DNA of 64,000 nucleotides from Lachnospiraceae bacterium (GTDB lineage Bacteria; Bacillota; Clostridia; Lachnospirales; Lachnospiraceae), in assembly GCA_024405155.1 (NCBI GenBank), contig JAKSPC010000004.1:1-64000 (forward strand), written 5' to 3'. The notes under the pieces were generated by a model that had not been told where the DNA came from, made no database searches, and saw only the letters and a program-made list of their open reading frames with translations. Made by a program: the position numbers and the translations under genes. Shown here piece after piece: positions 1 through 8,014 of this stretch; within the stretch, counting starts at the first letter, position 1; each line of letters begins with the position of its first letter.

Positions 1-20
1 TCAAAAGGTACGCCTTTTGA
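1..20. repeat. Perfect inverted repeat after recombinase gene
   Basis: Eight-base arms (TCAAAAGG and CCTTTTGA) flank a TACG loop. It lies just past the stop of the minus-strand recombinase gene, so it may be its terminator stem or an element end. No T-run can be judged because the window ends here. Confidence 0.5.
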
Positions 21-26
21 GAAACG

Positions 27-1167
<1,141 letters not shown>

Positions 1168-1240
1168 AGCACCACGCCGTCCATAAGGCGTATTTCTTTC
1201 TATCGAGCTTGTACTAATAGAGCAGTTGCTCTTTTGTGTC

Positions 1241-1269
1241 ATTATAACATAGCCAAGTTGCTTTTACAA
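1241..1269 (-). promoter_or_regulatory. Sigma-A promoter for the SLOG gene
   Basis: On the minus strand TTGTAA (1264-1269) and TATAAT (1241-1246) are separated by 17 bases. The start would fall near 1234, giving a leader of about 67 bases before the ATG at 1167. Confidence 0.65.
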
Positions 1270-1305
1270 TACAAGTATCATCAACGAAAGAGGATTTACT
1301 TGTAT
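1269..1305. promoter_or_regulatory. Inverted repeat around the XRE ribosome site
   Basis: Two perfect 9-base arms, ATACAAGTA (1269-1277) and TACTTGTAT (1297-1305), enclose the AAAGAGG ribosome site and include the ATG of the XRE gene. It could be an operator for autoregulation or an mRNA hairpin that hides the ribosome site. Confidence 0.5.
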
Positions 1306-1654
1306 GATCGACTATGCTGATATCGGTTCGCGCATCCGCGCTGTACGATTGGAACGGAAAATGACACAGGAGCAGTTAGCAAATGCGGTAAACCTTGGTG
1401 TGACGCATATCAGCCATATCGAGACCGGAAGTTCCATACCGAGTTTGCAGAGTTTTATTGCAATTCTGAACGCACTGAACTGCTCCGCTGACGAACTCCT
1501 TTGCCGGGAACTGGTTACGACACAGGAAATCAAAAATCACTGGTTGATAGAGCTCGTTTCAGATTGCTCGATTGAAGAAACAAAGGTGTTGTCAGATACG
1601 CTGAAAGCTCTCAAGCAGAGCTTGCGGGCGAATTATTCGGAAGAAAAGTTTTGA
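1304..1654 (+). CDS. XRE-family transcriptional regulator
   Basis: The 116-residue protein carries an N-terminal Cro/C1-type helix-turn-helix (about residues 7-62) with the typical RAVRLERKMTQEQLANAVNL and SHIETGSSIPSLQSF segments. The short C-terminal helical tail probably dimerises. The start has AAAGAGG upstream and lies inside a 37-bp inverted repeat, which suggests autoregulation. It diverges from the SLOG and recombinase genes and is followed by hairpins and an intrinsic terminator. Such regulators are common in small integrated elements. Its targets cannot be seen. Confidence 0.9.
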   Translation: MIDYADIGSRIRAVRLERKMTQEQLANAVNLGVTHISHIETGSSIPSLQSFIAILNALNCSADELLCRELVTTQEIKNHWLIELVSDCSIEETKVLSDTLKALKQSLRANYSEEKF

Positions 1655-1864
1655 GGATGTCGGACACTTACGGCACAGTTTTGGTGCTCTCGCACCAATG
1701 AAAACGCATGAGCGCCAGTATTCTCAGAAATTACAAAACCCACACAGACTGCATGGAAATGTAGCATCCGTACAGTTTGCGTGGGTTTATGACACCGTAG
1801 CACCATAAAATATGATTCTACTGCGCTTCATTGCAATGAAGATGGTTGCAAAAGCGAATATAGA
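1655..1864. other. Gene-free stretch with two hairpins
   Basis: A perfect 7-bp hairpin (TTGGTGC/GCACCAA) lies at 1681-1698. A longer imperfect one lies at 1736-1788, with 20-base arms that pair at 18 positions if G-U is allowed. Neither has a T-run. No convincing open reading frame is present. These may be ends of the mobile module or small-RNA structure. Confidence 0.5.
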
Positions 1865-1901
1865 AAAAATCCGAGAAAGCATTTTGCCTTCTCGGATTTT
1901 T
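1865..1901 (+). terminator. Intrinsic terminator after XRE module
   Basis: The stem AAAATCCGAGAA/TTCTCGGATTTT with an 11-base loop is flanked by A and T runs, so it could work in both directions. It closes the recombinase/SLOG/XRE module. Confidence 0.75.
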
Positions 1902-2028
1902 CATCTGTACAATGCTGCATTTGATAGATGCTGATATCAGTACCTATCTGCAGCACCGTTGTTTTCAGCGATTTTCGTCGCTGTGCCGTACCGCTTTACC
2001 CCCGGTTCACTTCGTTTCCCTATGGGGT

Positions 2029-2049
2029 GGGGCGCTTTTCGCGCCCCCC
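2029..2049 (-). terminator. GC-rich hairpin after SH3b gene
   Basis: The minus strand reads GGGGCGC-GAAA-AGCGCCCC shortly after the stop codon of the SH3b gene. There is no clear T-run, so termination is likely but not certain. Confidence 0.45.
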
Positions 2050-2058
2050 CCTTATGTT

Positions 2059-2889
2059 TTAGTTTACGGAAAGCGGGATGCCGCAGGCGATCTTGTAGTA
2101 GGGAACATTGTTGTTTCCGAAGATCGCTACGTAATCCGGATGCATGGCTTTGTAGTCTGAAAGCTTCCAGCTGTAGGATGCCTGACGGCCTTCCTTCATG
2201 CCGCAGGTCACAAAGTGAGACAGGGCACCGGCGGGATTACCGTTGTAGACAGCTGCCACGTCGGGATTCAGAGCAAGATAGTCGTTATAGTTGTATACGT
2301 TCTTGAAATCCATGCCGTTGTAAACGGTAGTGCCGCTGACCACGGGGCCCACAGAGGGACCAACAGGAGTCACAGGCGTTTTGTGATTCAGCTCCGCAAC
2401 GAAATCGGTGCTGACGTATCCGTGCGTCATGCCGTAATCCACTTCTGCCCAGCCGTCCCTTACGTTATATACGAAGATGGGAGCATTGCCGTCAAGAAGA
2501 GCGATCACGCTGTACTTGAGGCCGGGGCCGGAACGGAGGTTCACGCCCTCGCTGGTGTGCATGGTGCTGTTATAGGTTCCGTTCAGGGAATTGTCCTGCC
2601 CGCCGCCTTCGTTGCCGTTGCGCACCTTGGAAAGCAGCTGGGAAGCGATCCAACCCTGGCTGGATCCGTAGAAGCAGTGATCGAAACCGTTCTGCTGCTT
2701 CTGATAGCAAATGATGTCCATACCCTGGGGGATCACCTGAATGGGTGTAGAAGTATAGCTGGGTTCGCTGTACATGACGACCTGTGTTACGGTGTACATG
2801 GTAGTGGTCCCGTCATTGGCAAACGCGGGAATTGCCATGAACAGCACGAGAGCCGCCGCGCACACTGCTGCGGAAAGTAATTTTTTCAT
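2059..2889 (-). CDS. Secreted SH3b-domain protein
   Basis: The 276-residue protein has a signal peptide (MKKLLSAAVCAAALVLFM, cleavage after AFA near residue 24), so it is exported. Two bacterial SH3-like domains follow, near residues 30-90 and 108-170. The second carries the typical GVNLRSGPGLKYSV motif that binds peptidoglycan or peptide ligands. The C-terminal part (about 195-270) holds two related segments, NYNDYLALNPDVAAVYNG and KLSDYKAMHPDYVAIFG, a repeat type seen in other secreted clostridial proteins. There is no catalytic domain and no LPXTG-like sorting signal. AGGAGG precedes the start. It is the last gene of the envelope module. A cell-wall-binding role is inferred. Confidence 0.8.
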   Translation of the reverse strand: MKKLLSAAVCAAALVLFMAIPAFANDGTTTMYTVTQVVMYSEPSYTSTPIQVIPQGMDIICYQKQQNGFDHCFYGSSQGWIASQLLSKVRNGNEGGGQDNSLNGTYNSTMHTSEGVNLRSGPGLKYSVIALLDGNAPIFVYNVRDGWAEVDYGMTHGYVSTDFVAELNHKTPVTPVGPSVGPVVSGTTVYNGMDFKNVYNYNDYLALNPDVAAVYNGNPAGALSHFVTCGMKEGRQASYSWKLSDYKAMHPDYVAIFGNNNVPYYKIACGIPLSVN

Positions 2890-2965
2890 GATATTTCCTC
2901 CTGTGTTGTAAAAAGCTGATGGTACCGGGCTGCTTGTTTCCTCTGTTATTTATCGGGCACGCCGC

Positions 2966-4135
2966 TTACCTGACTTCCTCATAGAACAGGTCGATGACCT
3001 GTTTCTGCAGTACGTCTTCATCCGGGTAGTATTCCATGAAATTCTGCCCCTGAACGTTATCGCCCTTGATGGTAAGGATATTTCCGAAGTCATAGCTTAC
3101 GGCGGCATTCGCGATATCCGAAAGCTCATTGACCCTGCAGTCCGAAACCATTTTTTCCGCAATGGCAAGAAGGCTCTGAAGCAGGAAGCCCGGATCCTGT
3201 GCACACTTTTCCACACACTTTTTCCGGAGTTCTGTAAGATACTGCTGCTGCCGTTCCATTCGCCTCAGGTTGGTGTCATCCGGCATATTCATACGGGCTC
3301 TGACGTAGGTAAGAGCCTGCTGCCCCTTCAGAGTGACTTCCTTTCCCGCTTTCAGTTCCCCGTTTTCCGGGAAATCGTCCAGACAGGTGACTGTAACACC
3401 GCCCACGGCATCGTTCAGATACTCCACTGCGTCCATGGTGGTACATAGATAATGGTCGATCTTCGTACCGTACAAAAGATTCACGGCCGCATCCACGGTG
3501 TTTTCGCAGGCTGCGGTCTCGTCCTTTCCGTAGTTGTGGGAAAGGCATATCTGCTGGTATACGGTGCCGGCGTTATTTCCTTCCAGATCCTTTGTCATCA
3601 CGTCGGTCATGGTGTCACGGTTGATATGAAGCGCAAACCCCTTCTTGTTCGCCTCATCAATGCCTATGAGCAGCAGAAAATCCGCCTGCTGCCGGTTGGT
3701 CATTCTGTCGATGCGCTCGTTCAGACCGTAAACGTCCAGTCCCATGAGCAGGATGGTGGTAAGATCCTCCCGCTGCCGGTACTGTCTGCCCTTATAGGCT
3801 GCCACGGTCCCTTTGCCGCTTACGCCGACGTCGCTCCATTTTTCATACAGTTCGTCATCGGAGACGCTTTCCCGCACTGCCGCCGACATGGACTCCAGTA
3901 TTGCGGGGTCAGTCTCCCTGGCATCGAACCGCCATACCAGGAAGAGTCCCAGTGCCAGAAGAAGAAGGATGCCGCCCAGTACGAAAAGTTCCTTTTTTAC
4001 AGGCTTTCTGCTGCGGGCAGGCTTTTTTACGGCCTTCGCGCCGGAAGAACTTTCGTGCTCATGATGGTGATGATGATGGTGGTGGTGATGATGCGTCTGC
4101 CCGCTATTCGTGTTTTCTCTCGTTTCTTCGCTCAT
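2966..4135 (-). CDS. LytR-CpsA-Psr (LCP) family ligase
   Basis: LCP proteins transfer undecaprenyl-linked glycopolymers such as wall teichoic acid or capsule onto peptidoglycan outside the membrane. This 389-residue protein has a cytoplasmic head, one membrane helix near residues 50-70 and an extracellular LCP domain. Conserved segments include ILLMGLD, LHINRDTM and ALTYVRAR followed by the Arg-rich NLRRMERQQQYL. The head is odd: residues 15-25 are eleven consecutive histidines, then EHE. They are encoded by a mixture of CAT and CAC codons. The ATG at 4135 starts 4 bases after the stop of the restored frame of the preceding gene; an in-frame TTG at 4156 is an alternative start. Neighbours point to exopolysaccharide attachment. 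Confidence 0.9.
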   Translation of the reverse strand: MSEETRENTNSGQTHHHHHHHHHHHEHESSSGAKAVKKPARSRKPVKKELFVLGGILLLLALGLFLVWRFDARETDPAILESMSAAVRESVSDDELYEKWSDVGVSGKGTVAAYKGRQYRQREDLTTILLMGLDVYGLNERIDRMTNRQQADFLLLIGIDEANKKGFALHINRDTMTDVMTKDLEGNNAGTVYQQICLSHNYGKDETAACENTVDAAVNLLYGTKIDHYLCTTMDAVEYLNDAVGGVTVTCLDDFPENGELKAGKEVTLKGQQALTYVRARMNMPDDTNLRRMERQQQYLTELRKKCVEKCAQDPGFLLQSLLAIAEKMVSDCRVNELSDIANAAVSYDFGNILTIKGDNVQGQNFMEYYPDEDVLQKQVIDLFYEEVR

Positions 4136-4139
4136 GTGT

Positions 4140-4467
4140 TCAGAAAAGCTCCGCAAACCATTCCTTCAGGGCAAGGCAGCCTTCCGTCACCGCATCGTAG
4201 CCCGTCTGGGGAGACGTAATGCCTTCTCCGCCGCTCTTTTTCGGCACGGTGCCTTCTCTGTAGGATACGATAACAAAGGGAGAAAGCGCATCCGTGGAAA
4301 AACTCAGGGTATTGGTCGCCGGGGGTGATGATCAGTTTATATTTCTCATCGTAATCGTAGACGACAGGATCCGAATGAGGACTGGCTGCCGCGCTTGCGG
4401 TCAGGATGTTTCCTGCCGTGAGTACCAGTGCCAGCAGGAGTGCCCACGCTCTTTTACTCATTTTCAT
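4140..4467 (-). pseudogene. Frameshifted small secreted protein of EPS module
   Basis: The frame opens with a good signal peptide (MKMSKRAWALLLALVLTAGN, ending near ASAAA) and continues VVYDYDEKYKLIIT, then drifts into Arg-rich sequence and stops at 4132. Skipping one base at the C5 run (4321-4325 on the plus strand) restores a smooth frame. That frame contains ALSPFVIVSYREG, SPQTGYDAVTEG and ALKEWFAELF and ends at 4140, just before the next ATG. The restored protein would have 108 residues. Either the gene is broken by one extra base, or the base is a sequencing error, or slippage occurs. It overlaps the kinase gene by ATGA. Function unknown. Confidence 0.7.
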
Positions 4468-6206
4468 GACCGGTCCCCTTTCCCTGTTTCCATAGCCTGT
4501 GGTGAGGACTGTTCCGCCGCTTTCTGTGCGGCTTTCTCGTATGCGGCGTTATTTCCGTAACCGTAGGAGGAATCTCCATACTCGTATCCGTAGCCGCTGT
4601 CCTTTCCATAGCCCTTGGAATAGTAGTGGCTGTCATACTGATAGCCCTTCCTGCGATACGTCCCGTAACGGTTCTTTCTGCCGTAGCGGCCGTACTTGCC
4701 ATAGGAGTGATGCTCGATATCCGCATCGGTCACCACGAAGCCTGCCACGTTTGCCTTTACAAGGTCCAGTTTATTCATGCAGTCTTTGAGAGACTGCTTA
4801 TCAGTATAGTTGCGGCGCACCACCACAAGAATACCGGTCAGGCTGGCGGTGAGTGCCAGAGCGTCTGATACGATGTCTGCGGGAGGCAGATCCACCACGA
4901 TCCAGTCGTAAGTCTGTGACAGTTCGGCAAGCAGATCCCGCATCTTGTCGGAACCCAGAAGTTCTGCCGGGTTGGGAGGAAGATCACCTGCTGCCAGAAT
5001 ATCCCAGTTCTGAGAACGGACGCTGTGCTGAATGGCTTCTTCACAGGTAGACAGACCCGCCAGTACGTTGGAAAGACCGGGGCTTACTTTCAGTTCCGGC
5101 ATTTTTCTGGAAAGGGAAGGCAGACGCATGTCGCCTTCGATCAGAAGGACTTTTTTATCCGTCTTGGAAAGAGTATAGGAAAGGTTCAGGGATGTAATGG
5201 ACTTTCCCTCGGACCGGAAGGAGGATGTCACACCCACGATACGGCACTTCTGCTCATCCGGCAGGACGAACATCAGGTTGGTCCTCAACAGCTTATAGGC
5301 TTCCGCCGCCATAAAGGGAAGTTTTTCACAAATGAAAAAGCCTGTGCCGGAATTGGTGATCCCGTCATTCTTGTTTTCGGCATTCTTCGCTGCCCTGCTG
5401 CCGTTTGCTTCGTCTTTCTTTTCGGCAGACGCATGGTCATAGCTGTAATCGTATTTATACTTGTAGTTGTAATCGTAGTATTTCTTTCCGTATTTTTTGC
5501 CGGCAGAGGCTCCCAGCAGATCCGGGATCACGGCAAGGATGGGGATCTTGTAACGCTCCAGGTAAGACTCGTCCTGGATCAGGTCGTTCATCAGATCGAG
5601 GATCACCAGGATGCCGCAGGCGATGACGGCGCCGATGAGCACGCCGATGGCCGCGTATTTGGTCCTTACAGGACTTACCTTATTGGTGTTCACCACGCCG
5701 TAGTCCACGATCTTTGCCGAGGACCCCTCCACCACTTCGGCGATCTTTTCCGGCAGGACGTCGGCGATGGTATTTACGATGAGTTCCGCCTCGTAGGGAT
5801 TGGAGCTGGTCACCGTGATGGTGAATACTTCCGTTTCGTTGACGGCGACAGCGCTCACCATGTCGCTTAAGCTTTCATAGGACTTGTCCAGATTGGCACG
5901 CTTGATGACTTCGTTCAGAGTCTTTCTGGTCTTAAGTATCACGATGTAGGTATCTACCAGAGACTGGGACGCGGTGATGTCCTGACTGGAAATGGATACC
6001 GAACTGGAGCCGAAGGAAAGGGTCTGGTTGTTTACGTATACCAGCGCCTTGGACTGATACTTGGGCGTCATGCGGAAGGTGGAGTAACAGAACCCCAGCA
6101 CGCCGCACAGAAGCGCCATGAGTACGATGAACCATGCTTTTTTCCAGAAGACCTGCAGAAGGTGCAGAAGGTCTATCTCAATTGTGCCGTCGTCTTTTCT
6201 TTCCAT
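4464..6206 (-). CDS. Fused Wzz chain-length regulator and BY-kinase
   Basis: This 580-residue membrane protein combines a Wzz/CpsC-type domain with a CpsD-type tyrosine autokinase, and would regulate exopolysaccharide chain length and export. Membrane helices lie near residues 24-42 and 184-204, with the extracellular Wzz domain between them. The cytoplasmic kinase domain (about 300-500) has a Walker A-like SSFRSEGKS and an A' motif VLLIEGDMR. The C-terminal tail (about 505-570) is very rich in Tyr and Gly, as expected for autophosphorylation. A second Tyr cluster (239-257) lies between the second helix and the kinase domain, which is unusual. The neighbouring CpsB-type phosphatase would reverse its phosphorylation. 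Confidence 0.92.
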   Translation of the reverse strand: MERKDDGTIEIDLLHLLQVFWKKAWFIVLMALLCGVLGFCYSTFRMTPKYQSKALVYVNNQTLSFGSSSVSISSQDITASQSLVDTYIVILKTRKTLNEVIKRANLDKSYESLSDMVSAVAVNETEVFTITVTSSNPYEAELIVNTIADVLPEKIAEVVEGSSAKIVDYGVVNTNKVSPVRTKYAAIGVLIGAVIACGILVILDLMNDLIQDESYLERYKIPILAVIPDLLGASAGKKYGKKYYDYNYKYKYDYSYDHASAEKKDEANGSRAAKNAENKNDGITNSGTGFFICEKLPFMAAEAYKLLRTNLMFVLPDEQKCRIVGVTSSFRSEGKSITSLNLSYTLSKTDKKVLLIEGDMRLPSLSRKMPELKVSPGLSNVLAGLSTCEEAIQHSVRSQNWDILAAGDLPPNPAELLGSDKMRDLLAELSQTYDWIVVDLPPADIVSDALALTASLTGILVVVRRNYTDKQSLKDCMNKLDLVKANVAGFVVTDADIEHHSYGKYGRYGRKNRYGTYRRKGYQYDSHYYSKGYGKDSGYGYEYGDSSYGYGNNAAYEKAAQKAAEQSSPQAMETGKGDRS

Positions 6207-6243
6207 TTTTTCTGTTCCTTAATAAATGAATGCTGCTGTATGC

Positions 6244-6996
6244 TTATCCCGGATCCTTTCCCTTAAGGATCGTTTTCGGGAAACTATAGGTCAGTTCCGT
6301 TACCTGTTCTTCCGGCAGGTGGTTTATGAGCCAGTTCATGGCTTTCCGGTAGGCCGGCGGACGCCAGTCCTTCTGATGCATGTCGGAGGTCAGGACGGCC
6401 ACGGCGCCTTCCCGCACGTAATTCCGGGCGGCATGCACATAGGGAGAAAATACCGGACCGGCGATGGTGTCGTAGTTCATGGAGAGCATGGCTCCCGCCG
6501 AGATGATCTCCTGCAGGTTCCGGGGCAGGTACAGGTTGCGGCATCGCTCCATATGGGCGATGACCGGGATATACCCTGCGTCCGTCAGATGCCTTACGGC
6601 GGCGAAGATCACGTCATAGGGCGCGGCACCTGCAAATTCCACCAGTACGTACCGGCTGCCTGCCAGGGTGAGTGCCGTTCCGTTTGCCAGCTGCTCCGGC
6701 AGGTCCTCGTTCCAGGCGTTTTCCTGTCCGGTATACAAAGACAGCGGCTCTTTCAGATCGTTTTCCTGCTGCCACTCCCTGATCTTTCCGATGAGCCCCG
6801 CGGTCCGTTCGTTGATCTCGTCGCTTCTGTCCTTTGTTTCCTCCGGTCTTCTGTGGGGCGTGGCGATGATGGCGCGGACGCCTTCCGCATAGGCCATTTT
6901 TGCCATGGCAAGACTTTCGTCCATGTCCCTGGCACCGTCATCCACTCCCGGAAGGATATGGGCATGTATGTCAATGATCCTGTGCTCGCTATTCAT
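6244..6996 (-). CDS. CpsB/CapC-type PHP tyrosine phosphatase
   Basis: The protein belongs to the PHP metal-dependent phosphatases that dephosphorylate BY-kinases in Gram-positive capsule loci. The N-terminal metal motif IDIHAHILPGVDDGARDM (Asp9, His11, His13) and the following IIATPHRRPEE segment are diagnostic. Further metal ligands are likely in VIAHMERC and LTSDMHQKDW. At 250 residues it matches the family. The ATG at 6996 keeps the metal motif at the very N-terminus, as in relatives; a GTG at 7011 is possible. It overlaps the end of the sortase gene by 8 bases and lies directly upstream of its likely substrate kinase. Confidence 0.9.
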   Translation of the reverse strand: MNSEHRIIDIHAHILPGVDDGARDMDESLAMAKMAYAEGVRAIIATPHRRPEETKDRSDEINERTAGLIGKIREWQQENDLKEPLSLYTGQENAWNEDLPEQLANGTALTLAGSRYVLVEFAGAAPYDVIFAAVRHLTDAGYIPVIAHMERCRNLYLPRNLQEIISAGAMLSMNYDTIAGPVFSPYVHAARNYVREGAVAVLTSDMHQKDWRPPAYRKAMNWLINHLPEEQVTELTYSFPKTILKGKDPG

Positions 6997-7894
6997 TGCC
7001 TGTCTGTTCACCCGTCTTTGCCCCGGTGAGCTTTCCGAACACCAGAAATCTGCTTTCGTGATCCGGCATGCAGGTGGAAAGGATCAGCACTTTGTCCTTC
7101 GGCACCACGGCCACGGATCTGTCTACGTATCCGCCCAGTGCCCTGGTCTTCCGGATCTCTGTAAAAAAGTTCACGTGGGCGGCCGTATTGGTGAAATCAG
7201 TGCCTGCCAGGATGTGTCTGTTGTCAAAGGGAATGGCGGCAAACACCTTGTACGTAAGGGTCCCTTCCGGCGTGGAGATCTCCACGGTGCCGTACTTCTT
7301 CATGGCTTCCCCGGCGCTTATGCCGTCTTTCACGCCCTGGTAGTATTCCTGCAGATATCCGAACATCTTTCCGGACCGCATGTTGTGTCCGTAAACAATG
7401 GTGACGGGATCCGCAAAATCGATCCGGTTGTAGGTGCGTTCCACGAAGAGTTCTCCCGCGGAGGACGCCTTGCCGTCCCGGTCCGTATTCAGATAACGCG
7501 CGTCGTCATAAGGCGAGCTGAACACCAGTTCCTCAATGACGGTCCCCGGAATGACGATACGGGCAATGACGTCAGAATAATTCTGTTTCTGCCTTGCAAG
7601 TTCCTCATCCGGCTGCCAGCCGCTTTCTTCCTTCACTTCCGCGGCGCCTGCCAGACCGGCGACGGGGCTTTCGCTTTCTGCCTCACCGCCGGCGGTTTCG
7701 GTTTCGATGGCCGCTTCGGTCACTTCCGACGGCTGGGCCGGCTGTTCCTCCAAAGGCTCCGCTTTCCCGCAGGCGCTGAGGAACAGGGCGGCTGCCGCAA
7801 TGAGCCATATATTTTTCTTTTTTTTCTTTACAGGTTCCGACATTTTTCGCGTATCAAAACGAAGCGTGCTCAGAGTACACAAAACAGAGAGCAC
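6989..7894 (-). CDS. Class B-like sortase with lipoprotein signal
   Basis: Sortases cleave sorting signals and join proteins to peptidoglycan or pilins. The catalytic domain (about 105-295) carries the class B pattern: YGHNMRSGKMF with catalytic His170, LSTC with Cys275 and SRFLVF with Arg282 (numbered from the GTG at 7894). The N-terminus is unusual. After KKKKK comes a hydrophobic stretch ending in LFLSAC, a good lipobox with Cys42, followed by a Glu/Pro/Ala-rich linker. Anchoring would therefore be by lipid rather than the usual single membrane helix. The GTG has GGAGG only 3 bases away; the ATG at 7843 has no clear ribosome site but gives a normal lipoprotein signal length. No sorting-signal protein was seen in the window. 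Confidence 0.85.
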   Translation of the reverse strand: MLSVLCTLSTLRFDTRKMSEPVKKKKKNIWLIAAAALFLSACGKAEPLEEQPAQPSEVTEAAIETETAGGEAESESPVAGLAGAAEVKEESGWQPDEELARQKQNYSDVIARIVIPGTVIEELVFSSPYDDARYLNTDRDGKASSAGELFVERTYNRIDFADPVTIVYGHNMRSGKMFGYLQEYYQGVKDGISAGEAMKKYGTVEISTPEGTLTYKVFAAIPFDNRHILAGTDFTNTAAHVNFFTEIRKTRALGGYVDRSVAVVPKDKVLILSTCMPDHESRFLVFGKLTGAKTGEQTGNE

Positions 7895-7915
7895 ACACCT
7901 CCGTTTACATCTGAC

Positions 7916-7944
7916 ATTCTACACCCCTGCAGCGCAAAATGCAA
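7916..7944 (-). promoter_or_regulatory. Promoter for the sortase/EPS operon
   Basis: On the minus strand TTGCAT (7939-7944) and TAGAAT (7916-7921) are 17 bases apart. The start would be near 7909, about 15 bases before the GTG at 7894. Confidence 0.5.
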
Positions 7945-7968
7945 TCTTTATTCGAACATCGGTCTGTC

Positions 7969-7998
7969 AAAAAAGCGCCCCGGCAGTCTGCCGGGGCA
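7969..7998 (-). terminator. Intrinsic terminator after valS
   Basis: The minus strand has a 9-bp perfect stem (TGCCGGGG core) with a 3-base loop, followed within a few bases by six T residues. It ends the valS operon. Confidence 0.85.
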
Positions 7999-8014
7999 CT
8001 TTCTGTATGGCGGA

